From the NCBI GenBank assembly GCA_905182995.1, contig CAJJDP010000026.1:519804-583803 (forward strand): a stretch of 64,000 nucleotides of DNA, given 5' to 3'. A program made the translations under genes and the position numbers. Below are positions 39,813 to 52,165 of the stretch, one piece after another. Source of the DNA: Paramecium octaurelia (lineage: Eukaryota > Ciliophora > Oligohymenophorea > Peniculida > Parameciidae). A model generated the notes under the pieces. The model saw only the letters and a program-made list of their open reading frames with translations, had not been told where the DNA came from and ran no database searches. Every line of letters begins with the position of its first letter. Within the stretch, counting starts at the first letter, position 1.

Positions 39813-42350
39813 ATGGTTAATTTCACTGTAGATTAAATAAGAGAGATTATGAATAAGCAGAAAAACATCAGAAACATGTCAGTCATCGCTCATGTTGATC
39901 ATGGAAAGTCTACACTCACTGATTCTTTGCTCTGCAAGGCTGGAATATTGTCAGCTAAAGAGAGTGGAGAAAAAAGGATGACTGACACCAGATAAGACGA
40001 ACAGTTGAGAGGAATTACAATCAAGTCTACTGGAGTATCATTGTATTATGAATATGACATTAACTACAACAACACGAAGGAACAGTTTTTGATCAATTTA
40101 ATTGACTCTCCAGGACATGTGGATTTTAGTTCAGAAGTCACAGCAGCTCTCAGAGTAACTGATGGAGCCTTGGTGGTAGTAGATTGTGTGGAAGGAGTCT
40201 GTGTATAGACAGAGACAGTACTCAGACAAGCCATGTAAGAGAAGATCAAACCAGTAGTGATGATAAATAAGATTGATAGAGCAATACTGGAGTAAAAACA
40301 TGATGGTGAAACTATGTATCAGAACTTTGTCAAAGTCATTGATAATGTGAATGTGATCATCTCCACTTATCAATAAGAAGATATGGGAGAATTACAAGTA
40401 TAGCCACAACTTGGATCAGTATCCTTTGGATCAGGTAAGGAATGCTGGGCATTTTCATGTACAAAGTTCGCCATGATCTATTCTGCAAAATTCAAAGTGG
40501 AACCAAAGAAATTGCAAGAAAGATTGTGGGGTGACAATTATTTCGATGATGAGACCAAATGTTGGAGGAAGGATAATGAAGGAGCTTCAGGAAAGAAATT
40601 GAAGAGAGCTTTCGTTGCTTTCATTATGGATCCTATATGTAAGTTGGCCACTGCGGTCATGGAAGGCAATATGGAAATGGCCAACAAGATGTTTAATGTC
40701 TTAGGGTTGAAACTTACTTAGGAGGAGTAGAAATTAAGTGGTAAAGTTTTGTTAAAGGCTGTCATGTCCAAGTGGATTAATGCTGCTGACACTTTGATTG
40801 AGATGATTATTTGTCATTTGCCTTCACCTAAAGAGGCCTAGAAATACAGAACATCTTATCTTTATGAAGGACCGTAAGATGATATCATAGCTTAATCAAT
40901 GAGAGAGTGCAATCCCAAAGGACCCTTGATTATGTATGTATCAAAGATGGTGCCAACTTCTGATAGAAGTAGGTTCTTTGCCTTTGGTAGAGTGTTCTCA
41001 GGTACCATAGGAACAGGATAAAAGGTTAGAATTATGGGTCCAAATTATAAGCCTGGAAAAAAAGATGACTTATTTGAAAAGCCAATTCAAAGAACAGTAT
41101 TGATGATGGCCAGTAAGTTCGAATACCTTGCTGATGTCCCTTGTGGTAATACTGTTGGTTTAGTTGGTGTGGATGATGTATTGTTGAAGACTGGTACAAT
41201 CTCAGATCATCCAGAATGTCATTTAATCAGATCGATGAAATATTCAGTATCACCTGTTGTCAGAGTGGCTGTCCAACCTAAAAATCCAGCAGAACTCCCA
41301 AAATTAGTCGAGGGTTTGAAGAGATTGGCCAAATCTGATCCACTGGTACTCTGCACACAGGAGGAAAATGGATAGAATATAGTAGCAGGATGTGGAGAAC
41401 TGCATGTTGAAATATGTTTAAATGATTTAGAGAAGGACTTTGCTAATATCGAGATAATACGATCGGAACCAATTGTATCATATAAGGAGACCGTTCAATC
41501 CACATCAAAGATTGTATGTCTGGCTAAATCAGCTAATAATCATAATAGACTCTATGCTTAAGCTGAGCCACTCCTGGAAGGTCTACAAAATGCAATTGAA
41601 AAAGGAGAGATAACGGCAAAGGATGACAACAAAGAAAGAGCTTAATTACTGACAGCATAATATGAATGGGATAAGGATGATGCTCTTAAAATATGGTCAT
41701 TTGGACCAGACAATGTTGGTCCAAACATACTGTTGGAAAAAACATCAGGAGTCTAATACATGAATGAAATAAGAGATTCAATGGAGTCCGCTTGGTAGAT
41801 TGCAACAAAAGCGGGAGCTCTTTGCGAAGAGAATCAAAGGGGAATTAGAGTGAACATCCTAGATTGTGTCTTGCATTCTGATTCGGTCCACAGAGGAGCA
41901 AGACAGATAATGCCTGCAGCCAGAAGACTGTTCTATGCTTGCGAACTGACTGCACAGCCAAGATTATAAGAGCCTGTCTTTCTAGCAGAAATCACTGTCC
42001 CTATTGATTCAGCTGGTGGTGTGTATAACTGTTTAAATATGAGAAGAGGAACAATTATAGAAGAAGACCAAGTTGCAGGAACCCCTCTTTCAATAGTAAT
42101 CATATCAATTTAATATTTTTAGATTAGATCATATTTGCCTGTTTCGGAGTCTTTCGGATTCACAGCCCATCTCAGAGGGCTGACCCAGGGTTAAGCCTTC
42201 CCGTAATGTGTGTTCGATCATTGGGCTGTGCTCAATAGTGATCCTTTTGAAGCTGGGTCCAAACTTAATGAGTTGGTGCTGAGTATTAGAAAGAGAAAGG
42301 GAATCAAAGTCTAATTGCCAGATCTCAATGACTATTTAGACAAATTGTGA
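39813..42350 (+). CDS. EEF2: Translation elongation factor 2 (eEF2)
   Basis: 836 residues after removing a 27-nt intron at 42096-42122; without its removal, nine extra residues would interrupt [19 protein letters not shown]1 is AHVDHGKST, the switch I region is [14 protein letters not shown], and G3 is DSPGHVDF. Domain IV keeps the diphthamide His in [11 protein letters not shown], and the end is DLNDYLDKL as in other eEF2. It drives ribosomal translocation using GTP in the cytosol. The length matches the family. Codon usage is richer in GGA/AGA and GC than in neighbours, as expected for a highly expressed gene. Confidence 0.97.
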
Positions 42351-42414
42351 TCCTTAATTTATGTAGTTAACTACTTTTATAAATTTACATCTATATTAAT
42401 TGATTTAATCAATA

Positions 42415-43455
42415 ATGTAAAATAGTTTGTCAAGCACTATCTTTGTGCCTTCAAAATTGTCAGAACAATTGAAATTAACCAATTAGAATTTAGATCATAT
42501 ACAAGAACAAAGCCTACTTTTGTTTCAACAATTTCAAGTTCTAGAAAATACAAGTTTAAAATAACATGCCATTCTAACATTAATGGATACCTTGCTCTTC
42601 TATAAATCAACCAATCCTATCTTTAACAAATTGTTTATCTCACTCATTACGCTCATGAATCAAATCTTGGACCCTCAATTAAGTTTCTCAGATATCAAAC
42701 AATGGTCTTAATTAGTAATCTCCATCACTTAAGTTATTCAGAGACTCATTAACAATTACCTATTGGTTGGTTAAAAGAGAGACTCGAACATCTAGGCTTT
42801 GAAACTCAAAATCAATTCATCCAAATATGACAACTAAAAATATTGTTTATAACTATAAAATGAAAAATTAGAAAAATGGCAACTCTATGAGACCAACTCC
42901 TTTATTCAGAAGCACTTCGACACCAAGAAGATTGATCCCAATTTCCTCAAAACCTCCATTACGAAATTGGAGGAGGAAGAAAACCAAATCAACTTGGAGA
43001 TTGAGAAACTTAATGATGCTTATTAATTTTTAAGCATCGATTTTCTAGAATATTAAAGAAGGTTGCTCAAAAGTTTAAACGAAATTTTTAAAATTATCTC
43101 TAAATTAAATTCTGAACTCCAAGATGAAAGGTTGTATGAATTCATACAGGATTAAAAAATTGAATTCTGGAGAACCTACGCTGCTGAATACAGGGACTTA
43201 GTAAATGATTGCAGAAGCACTTACTCTTCGATGCTGGGCACTATTGAAAGATTGCAAATGAGTGTGCAAAATAATGAAGAACACATGAAATTTTGGATAG
43301 ATGTATTGAAATCTCTAAAAGGATAAAAGTAATTACTGAACGAGATCAAAAGCATTATGCTCTATTCATTACAGTAGTTTCCATAAGAAAGTGCTGCTGT
43401 TCTAAGCCATTTAGAAAAAGCAGTTTTGTATTAGGTAAACAAACTAGCATAGTGA
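42415..43455 (+). CDS. Hypothetical coiled-coil protein
   Basis: Single exon of 346 residues starting MQNSLSSTIFVPSKLSEQLK. It is nearly all helical, with heptad-rich segments (KLEEEENQINLEIEKLNDAY) and a hydrophobic helical N-terminal part (FNKLFISLITLMNQILD). No catalytic motif is present. The architecture would suit a structural, cytoskeletal or tethering role, but no family was recognised. Confidence 0.65.
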
Positions 43456-43476
43456 TTAATATTTTTATATAAAATA

Positions 43477-43967
43477 ATGTCAGACGATGATCAATTTTCT
43501 CTTCATAGCTTTGATCCAGATTAAGAAAAGAATATTGAAAATGAAATTGACCAATTCTATAAGGAATTAAGTCTTCAATTTTATGGCGAGGATAAGAAGA
43601 AGAAGGTTTCTTTACTTATGTCAGGTTCGACTCAAGTATAATTGGAATCTCTACATTCTAGGAGACAAGCAAGCCCAGCAGAGACACGCTGCCGGATGTA
43701 AAAAAGGGTTTTATGTATGTGACTCCTCTATCTACTCGGCCAGGCAGTCCAAGAGTTGGTCGAATTCAAGTGCAAAAGAGAGCGACAAATCAAAACAGTT
43801 CAGGAAGTCCTTCCAAGTTGAAACCTTTACAAACAAAAAAACTTCTCGAGCTCCTACAGTCACCTTACAATTCGAAGAACACTTAGAAACAGGCTTTCAT
43901 CAAAAAACAATTGGATATGATAAAGCGCTTACAGATTTAGGAATTAAAAGAACATTATTATAAATGA
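43477..43967 (+). CDS. Hypothetical acidic-start, basic-tail protein
   Basis: A 26-nt intron (GTATAATTGG...CATTCTAG) joins an acidic first exon (MSDDDQFSLHSFDPDQEK) to a second exon with STRPGSPRVGR and a Lys/Gln-rich helical end (KKQLDMIKRLQIQELKEHYY), giving 154 residues. The start is 21 bp after the previous gene's stop. No domain was recognised. Confidence 0.6.
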
Positions 43968-44522
43968 TAGAAATATAATTGTCCTTTCTTAGAACTACAT
44001 ATTTCTCGTCTCTTTGTTATAAAAGTCGTTTATAAATATAAATTTATCATTGGGCTAGCAAGTTCGAACAATCCAGCATTTCTGCAACTACCCTGAGTCT
44101 TTCTGCAATACTCACACATAAGATAGATAGGTTTTTCGAAGGAAATAAGCATGATATTTTGAAATAAGAATATTTGATTTTGAATTTGTTTGATTTATGA
44201 TTTAAAGAGATTACAAAGAACGGATTAAGGTTAAAAATTACTATGAAAATGTGGAATAGGAATGATGTACCCTCATAATTTCAGTGAGAGGATTAGGAAC
44301 TTGGAGTCACGAGATAAATTATATTAAAATATCTTTAATTAAGTTATACTGGAATCATCATAATTTGCATAATGAATTAAATTCTATAACAGAATCATGT
44401 TTAAATAACCTCAATACAAGTTCGATATGCTTAAGAATTATTTTGATATTAATTTTTATTATCTGTGATTTCAATTATGCAACATCATGTTTCCAAATAA
44501 GATGTTTTAGGAACTCTCCAAG
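43968..44522. other. Intergenic gap, no confident gene
   Basis: About 550 bp between two plus-strand genes. An 85-codon open stretch from 44284 runs into the next gene in another frame and has no supported splice partner. A fragment reading RDYKERIKVKNYYENVEQE near 44200 is suggestive but ends at TGA. Confidence 0.4.
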
Positions 44523-46146
44523 ATGTCTTCTTGTAAAGTAGTCATCAACTGCACAATGTAAAGCATTCCCACAAGCAAAAGAAGCCTCCTTCTGCAATTA
44601 AGGGCAAACTAGATCCCAGCACTAACAAAAACAAGTTGGAGCGGTATTTGGAAAAGTACTAATGTATTAACGTATATGATTTTAGAAAGAAAATAATTTT
44701 AAGAAGAAAATAATAGTTCCCTTGCTTAATCCATTCAAAATACAAATAACATTAAAGTGCAGCAAAAATTGAATGATAGTCAAACAGCCTATTCGAGTAA
44801 GATGAGTCTTCCAAGGGAGTCCACAGAAAACGATGACAAAGAATAATAATTGATAGGAGTGGGACTATCTCAATACATGCAATAATTGCAGCAATCCAAG
44901 TTGCAAAATGCATTTATCAATTAAGAATGTTAAACTGAATCACAAAAAGAATAGGTAGATGTTTAAAGTGTGAATGAATCAGTTTAGGATAATAATTAAT
45001 CTAGCAACACTGTAGGCGATGAAATCAAATTATTAAACACTAAACGTGTTCAATTGAATACTCAGAATAAGCAGATTCATTAGGGTGCTTAATTTGAGAC
45101 AGGACAGCCTATCAAACAAGACTTTTCATGTTAATTTAATACTGAAATCAAACTTAATTAATTGATTGAAAATTAGTAAATTAAATAAATTTGTCAAAAC
45201 AATCAAGAAATTAAGTTGGCGCCTGAAAATGATTTTGGATGCTAATTTAATTAACCTAACAATTAAATAAGTATAATTTTGCAAGATTAATGCACAAAGA
45301 ATACCAGAACAAAAAATAGGTGTCTGACGTCAGCTAACCAAAAAGATGAAAATAACCAACTTAATAATAATGATCAAATAGCTTTCTTAGAATAAGGTAC
45401 ATCTTTGTTTCTAAGTAGAATTACAATTAAGAGATGAGATGCTGGATACAAAGACTCGTACTATTGCTGATCTACAATAATAGTTAAATGACTTTTATCA
45501 GATATTTAATAAGGAGAGTGACATTGAACAAGATAATGGCTAATAAGATTTAAATTTGTCGAGTGAACATTGGAAAGTTGATGAGTTGAATAGACAATCT
45601 GAAAATGATGAAGATATCTAGGATTAGTTAACATCGCTCATGTTGAAACAAAGTGAAGAGATCCAAGAATTGAAAAGAGTTCTGGATGAGGCAATAGAAG
45701 AGAAGAAACAATTGAGAGAGGAACAAGAAGAGTTGATCATCTAAATTAACTAATGTAAATAAAAATTGATAGACGTTGAAGAGAGTAAAGCTTAAGAAAT
45801 AGAATGCCTTAATCAGGATTATTAAGATAAATTATCCAAATAGAACATGATAATTGATGAATTGCAATCCCAAATATGCAGTATTCAAACTAGTCCAACT
45901 GAAATTCCTTTGAATTCTAATTAGACTACTATGAATCCTCCTACACAAGAACAATATGTTGATGAGCGAGATTCCTTCTCCTCTTAGGGGAAAGCCAAGA
46001 ATGTCTTGAAACATATCAACAAAATGTCCATTATGACTGCAGGCTGGATGTCCAACAAGTAAGATTATGTTACTCTTGGGGTCTTGGGCAGAATCGACTA
46101 GACTAAGAGTTAAACAAAACTAGATTCGTTTAAAAAATTACATTGA
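44523..46146 (+). CDS. Hypothetical coiled-coil protein with Gln/Asn-rich centre
   Basis: Introns of 26, 22 and 22 nt give 517 residues beginning MSSCKHSHKQKKPPSAIKGK. The central part is Gln/Asn/Thr-rich and disordered. A strong coiled coil follows (EEIQELKRVLDEAIEEKKQL), and the C terminus has a conserved-looking segment (KMSIMTAGWMSNKQDYVTLG). No known family; probably structural. Confidence 0.65.
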
Positions 46147-46224
46147 TCAAACATGAATACATATTTCAAATAGTTACATTGGATTATCCAATAAATAATA
46201 AAATAAATTAATTTAACAATTTAA

Positions 46225-47002
46225 ATGGACATCGAATAATAGGACGACAATTGGATGCCTCTCGAATCCAATCCTCAAGTTATGAATGAATAAGCAATCA
46301 AATTTGGTATCATAGACTTCCTATATTGAGGCATTAATATTGATGTAGCATAATTCCATGATTTATTGGGATTCGAAGATTGGGCTTTTGAGATGATACC
46401 CCAGCCTATTTATGGTGTTGTGTTTAATTTCCCAATTAAAGAGAACACAGATCAATTTGTCTAGCAAGAGGCAGATCTAATTCAAGAAAAAGGGTATCAG
46501 ATATAGACTTATGTAGTCAACACGTATCTCCAAATCTGTTCTATATGAAATAATTGGCCAAGAATGCTTGTGGCACAATCGCGATGGTTCATGTTGCTCT
46601 GAATGTTGACCCTGCTATAATTCAAGAGGGAAGTTATTTGGCAGAGTTTAGAAAGAGTGTTTAAGGGAAGACTCCTCAATAGATCGGAGAAGCCTTCAAG
46701 TAGGCTAAGGAATTGAAATAGGTTCACAAGGAGGCTGTTGAATAGGGGGAAAGCGCTTGTTGTGACGAAGTTGATCGTCATTTTGTTGCTTTTGTTTTAA
46801 AGGAGGGTGATATTTATGAATTGGATGGATGCAAAGTAAGTTGAGGTCAATAATTCAATAGAAATTCCCGATCAATCATGGCAAGTCGACCCCAGAAACA
46901 TTTTTGGCTGATGTTTCCAAAGTCATCCAAAAGTTCTTCGAAAGAGATCCCAATGAAGTGTCATTTTCTACAGTTGTTTTAGCAAAGGCTTTATAGGAAT
47001 GA
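46225..47002 (+). CDS. Ubiquitin carboxyl-terminal hydrolase, UCH-L type
   Basis: Introns of 24, 23 and 26 nt give 234 residues, the usual UCH-L length. It starts with the family pattern WMPLESNPQVMN. The active site is complete: Gln-Cys region FYMKQLAKNACGTIAMVHV (catalytic Cys), then DRHFVAFVLKEGDIYELDGC with catalytic His and Asp. The crossover loop sits between them. It hydrolyses small adducts and ubiquitin precursors, so it could process the polyubiquitin and extra-Gln tail encoded earlier in the window; that link is inference. Confidence 0.93.
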
Positions 47003-47096
47003 GAATGCATTAATATATTAAAAATTGTTGTATTGTTATCATTGGTACTCTTTTTATGTAACGGGATTCACAAATGGTTTAGATAAAAAATTTAAT

Positions 47097-47893
47097 ATGG
47101 CATTAGATTTTAGAGGCAAAGTTGTTATTGTGACTGGAGCAGCAAGAGGAATAGGTAAAGAATACTGTAATTACTTTGCTGAAAGAGGAGCTAAAGTTGT
47201 TGTTAATAATAGATGTAAGAAGGATAGTGAGAATTATCTATTAGTAAATGAGGTGATTAAGTTATAAATTCTTAGATTGTAAGGAATATCAACTTGAATG
47301 GAGGCATTGCAATTGCCAATTACGATGATATTTTGGATGGGGATCACATAATCAAATAAGCAATCGATAATTACGGTCGGATCGACATTTTGATTAACAA
47401 TGCTGGCATCATCAAGGACAATGTTTTCGCCAAGATGACTAAAGAAGACTATGAGGATGTCGTTGATGTTCATTTAAATGGGACGTATAAATGTTGTAAG
47501 GCTGCATGGCCATATATGGCTAAATAAAGATATGGAAAAATAATCAACACAATTAGTGGCTCCGGTTTGTATGGTTAGGTTGGGTAGGCTAATTATGCAA
47601 CTGCGAAATCTGCCATCATTGGATTTTCGTTTAGTCTTGCTAAGGAGGGAGAGGAGTTTAACATAAGAACCAATATATTATCTCCAGTGGCTGCATCAAG
47701 AATGACTGAGACTATTTTGCCTTAAGACATGCTTGAAGGCATCAATCCAAACAATGTGGCTCCATTAGTTGCCTATTTGTGCAGTGATGATTGTCAAGAG
47801 AATGGTGCCATCTATGAATGTTCAGGAGGATTCATCAGCAGAGTAAGATAAGACAAAGAGCCAATCGATTTTCTAAAGTGGTCGAAATTGTGA
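47097..47893 (+). CDS. Short-chain dehydrogenase, peroxisomal multifunctional enzyme type 2-like
   Basis: A 23-nt intron gives 257 residues. The NAD(P) motif is [12 protein letters not shown], the structural NNAG is in INNAGII, and the catalytic Ser-Tyr-Lys triad is in [20 protein letters not shown]. The order of conserved segments ([33 protein letters not shown]) matches the 3-hydroxyacyl-CoA dehydrogenase part of HSD17B4/MFE-2. The hydratase and SCP2 parts are absent, and I see no clear C-terminal SKL, although the protein ends WSKL. Likely in fatty-acid beta-oxidation. Confidence 0.88.
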
Positions 47894-48158
47894 ACAAATA
47901 TCATTTAGAATACATATTCACATAATATATATATTTATAATCTATATATTAAAATATATATATATAAATAATATTTAATATAGTTATAATAATTTACTCA
48001 GCTGCATTTAAAATATTTATAGTTATTATAATAATAAAACCATTTTATTTACTCTTTAACTTTATAATGTAGTACCGATAACATAACATAAATGATATCA
48101 AATATTAATGTAAATTTTAACAATGAGATTAAAGTGATTATAAATAAATTTAATATCA

Positions 48159-50157
48159 ATGCCAAGGAAAAATAAAAGATAGAATACCAAAAACAAGTAA
48201 GACAATAATAAAGATCAAAACGAGTAGGCAGAACAAATAGAATCTGCAAAAGATATAGATAAAAAAGAAGATGAGCAGGAATTGAAGGATGAATAGAGTA
48301 CTCGATTTGATTATATAATTAGATAATTAAGAGGTTGCTGCAGAGTAGGCTGTACCTTAAAATTAGCAAAATCCAAATGACAATCAAACGCCGGAGTAAG
48401 ATTAAGATGAGTAGAAAGATTAGTAAAAGAATCAAATAGAGGAAATACAAAACACCCAAGGGAATGATTAGTTTGAATAATTTAGTGATGCTCAGAAACA
48501 AAAATAATAGGATTTGGTTACAGATGCACAAGAACACACCAAAAATGTTGAAAATGATATTTAATCGCCATCTTAATAGTTTGATTAGAAGGAGTCTTCA
48601 AAAAAGATCTCAGAAACTTTGAATGAGTAAACTCAGAATGAAGAGACCCACTAACTCAAAGAACCATAGTTCCTGGATCAACCTTCATCTGATTCTGCAC
48701 ATGATGAAAGTATCAACCCATCCTCAAAACCTAATGTCTTACTTTCATTGCACGATAATGAGGTTGAACATTCTATAGAAACTCCAACCTAGAGATCCCT
48801 CGAGGAAGTTGCCATCGTTTAGATTTAATAACATGAAGTTGTTTTAAATGCTTAGGCTCCTCTGTTTGTAGAGAAAGCAAATGACTAAGTGATGATAGAA
48901 GGTGCTCCATAAACCTAATTGAGGAAATAGAATGATTAAGTCATTTTGGAGAGAGTCTAAGAACAAAAAATGGAAGTCAAAGTTGAATACACAAATATCG
49001 AAATTTAACCAAAAACACACACAGAATCTCATTAATAAATAGAATTAGAGAAGTAACCGTAGCTGTAGTAATAAGTAAATGTAGAGAGAACAGAAACATA
49101 AGGCTAGGTTTAAGTAGAAGTATAAAAAAATAAAAGTGAAATTGTGACTGAAGAGGTGTCCAAAGTGTAAACATAAAACTCTAATGATGGTGTTTACTTA
49201 CAATAAATACCGGTTGTTCAATTAGAGAATCATCAGGAGGTTTCAATCGAGTAACAACCTCAAATGAATTTGGAATCAAGAAACTTAGAGACTCAAATTG
49301 AAAAGTGTCCTCAAATTGAAATCCCACTCAATGCATAATCTACATCTCTACATGAACATCCTATTGTCAATCTTGAGATTAATCATAATATTCCTCAAGT
49401 ACATCCCAGTCCAAATGTCTAATCAATACAAACTCAATAATTTAACTCGATAGAACATTAACCTAATCCAACTGTTGAATAAAAAGGATAAGCTTTATTT
49501 TCTGTCTAAGCACCTTAAACAGAAGTCTAGGTTAATTAGACTTAAGTAAACTCTGAGCCGTAGTAATAATTGAAGGTGGAATCCAATTAGTAATAAACTT
49601 AATTGATTCAAGAGGAAGAGAAAGTCCACGTTTAATAGGAAGATCAAACCCATATTGAGAATTAACCATCCCATGAAATCATCAATGTAGAGAAGAGAGA
49701 AGTCATTGAACAAAAACCACTGTTGCACACTGAATAAAACTCTAATCCTGTTGAAGTCAGTCACAATGATACTGTTAAAATTGAAGGATATCATGTAGAT
49801 TAGAAAAACAATCAATAAAAATAATAAAAGTAGGTTGCTCAATTTGTTCAATCTCCAACTCAACAAGTCAAAGACTCAGAACCTTTGTAGCCACAAAATG
49901 ATGCAGAGTAGTAATTTTTAAATAGGTCTCAATCAGAAAGTCAACCCTCTTCATCAAAAATCATTCAGCAAGTGCCATAAGAAGTGGGTATGTTAGGGTT
50001 GTCAATGGCTGCGGCTGCTGGTGCTTCGTAATTTATTATGAAGAATGGAGTCAAATCGAAGGAAGGGTTATTTGCTGCTTTGGCTGGTTCAGCAATCTTG
50101 TATGCCGGGTACAGATTATTTAAATCCAAGAGTTAACACAATGAAAAAAGGGATTGA
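48159..50157 (+). CDS. Large Gln/Glu-rich disordered protein with C-terminal membrane anchor
   Basis: One 25-nt intron near the start gives 657 residues. About 600 residues are acidic, Gln-rich and of low complexity, using many TAA/TAG Gln codons (PEQDQDEQKDQQKNQIEE). The last 55 residues are different: VGMLGLSMAAAAGASQFI, then LFAALAGSAILYAGYRLFKS, one or two hydrophobic small-residue helices ending in basic residues, as in tail-anchored proteins. Probably a cytosol-facing membrane protein. Function unknown. Confidence 0.7.
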
Positions 50158-50244
50158 ATTTTATATTAACAAAAATCAAAGTTCAATAAATAAGAATACG
50201 GACAACAATTATATTAAAAATGAATAATTTAAAATTTGATTTCA

Positions 50245-52019
50245 ATGTCTCTTGACAGAATGAGGAAAAGCCTTTAAAGCTTGTTGGGCATTTAAAGCAA
50301 TCCTTAGAATGAATAGCCTTCTCAAGTATCCCGACAAAGCCAACCGCAACAGGTATTACATGCATCGGATTAAATTTTCAAAAACAAATTTGTTATTATT
50401 CAGAAGAAGCAAGATAAATTAAACCCCTATAAATACGCCTTAGAGAGACTCAAAGAATACAACTTAACCATGCTGCGAGCAAATGATCTATTGAAGTGTC
50501 CCATAATTTCCTACAAATTCAATAAAGAAGAAGTACAATTGAACTATTATATTTCAAGACTAAAATTCATGAAAACTTAGCGACTAAACCAAGATGGAAG
50601 AAGGAAGAATCCTCTCAAGAAATTATCAACATCAAACCTGAAGATGACAGGAAAAGCTTTTTCTTCCATGCTTCTTATACCAAGGATGAAAATCCACAGC
50701 CAAGTCAAAACAAACAAACAGCCAAAAAATCATAGGTTTCATTGAGAAATTCAGATTCATATGCTGAATACAACTTTGAAAAGGAAAAACAAACTGTCGA
50801 AAATATTCTCAAATCCAATAAATAAAAGGCCCAGGAAGATGACAATTAAAGTGAATCAGATTCTATAGTTATTATTAACAAAAAGTCAGAACCCAAATTT
50901 AGAAAACTTAATCCTCCCCCTTAAGAATTGATTATGAATAAGGATCCAAAACAGATATCTGGAAAAAAAGAAACTCAAAATGCTGATGATATTTAAACAT
51001 CAAAAAAACCAACAGTTTAAAAATATGATATCTAAGAAAAACTACCAGAAATATAGGCTCCATAAGAGTATCCAACAAACCCTGTAACTGAAATTCAGAA
51101 AAATGAAGTTGTAGAAAATAAGTAGCCATAAGCAGTTGAACCTTTAGTAGAATAAAAAATAGCCCCTTTGATATCAGATTAAGTATAGATTACTCCTGAT
51201 GTGAACCCTTTCACATAAAGTGTTCAGAATCAACTATTTACTCCTCCTTGGCTTGATAATCCCATTTCATAATAATAGAATCAAGTTTCATTCAATTTAT
51301 TTCAATAGCCGTTGATCTAATAATAACCTTAAATGCAACCATTATAATTTTAGAATCCAATGTAATAATAATCACAAAACTTATTTCCTTTTCAAAACCA
51401 ATAATAATCACAGAATGTTTTCTCTAACCAAAATTTATTCAATCAATAGCCCAATCTATTCTAAAATAATTAATAACCTCAGTAGAGTTTCAATCTATTT
51501 AGTTAAACTAACCAATTTTAATAATAGCCTTAATTTTAGTAATAGCCTTAATTTTAGTAATAGCCTTTATTTTAGTAATAGCAATCATAATAACCCTTAT
51601 TTTAGTAATAACCATCATCGGAATCTTTGTTTTAATAATAATCATCAACTTAAAACTTATTTCAACAATAGCCATTATTTTAATAGTAATCTTCAACATA
51701 ATCATTCTTCTAATAGTAGCCATCAAGCAATTTATTCGCTTCACAACCATAAAATCAATTATTTCAATAACCAAATTAACAAGCAGCAAATATATTTGGA
51801 AATAATCAGTAAAATTCAAGTGTTGTGGATCTATTCTCAGCCTAATCAGTCTAAAACACACCCAATTTATTTTAATAAAACCAAGCTTAAAATTAAGAAT
51901 CCTTATTTTCATTAAACACATAATCATAATCAAATAACACTGCCTAATAACGAGCATATTCTCATTCTGATAGATACAAAAAGAACCTTAGCAAATACAC
52001 AACTGAAAGAATAGAATGA
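50245..52019 (+). CDS. Gln-rich repeat protein with FG-like LFQQQ motifs
   Basis: A 26-nt intron gives 582 residues. The first 100 residues are ordered and helical (YKYALERLKEYNLTMLRAND). The middle is charged. The last 280 residues are built of repeats such as PQFQQQ, PLFQQQ and NLFQQQ with NPF-like and SVVDLF pieces. This recalls clathrin/epsin-type adaptors or FG-poor nucleoporins, but no ENTH/ANTH domain could be confirmed, so the role is open. It is encoded almost only with TAA/TAG Gln in the repeats. Confidence 0.65.
51280..51910 (+). repeat. In-gene low-complexity repeats coding for F-Q-Q-Q motifs
   Basis: Short direct repeats of TTTTAGTAATAGCCT and variants (15-30 bp) encode FQQQP, e.g. 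three adjacent copies near 51529-51575. Expansion by slippage or unequal exchange is likely. The same DNA gives long shadow frames on both strands. Confidence 0.8.
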
Positions 52020-52165
52020 AACCAATTTTGTTTATAAAATATTAAATTTTATGAATAAAATGCTATAAAATAATTGTTGCACACAAATCTACTTCCAATT
52101 AATTTAGATAGGAATTATTTTTAAGTAAATTATTTATTTCTTATAATTTTTTCAATTATTATAAA

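Noticed and set aside
43583..43963. 126-residue Arg/Ser-rich plus-strand ORF
   Set aside because: The correct frame is different once the 26-nt intron is removed; this is an alternative frame of the same gene.
44284..44541. 85-codon plus-strand ORF before the coiled-coil gene
   Set aside because: It overlaps the start of the well-supported next gene in a different frame and has no splice partner.
51415..51957. Long frames on both strands (166 and 149 residues) in the Gln-repeat region
   Set aside because: They arise from the repetitive TAGTAATAG codons of the real plus-strand gene read in other frames.
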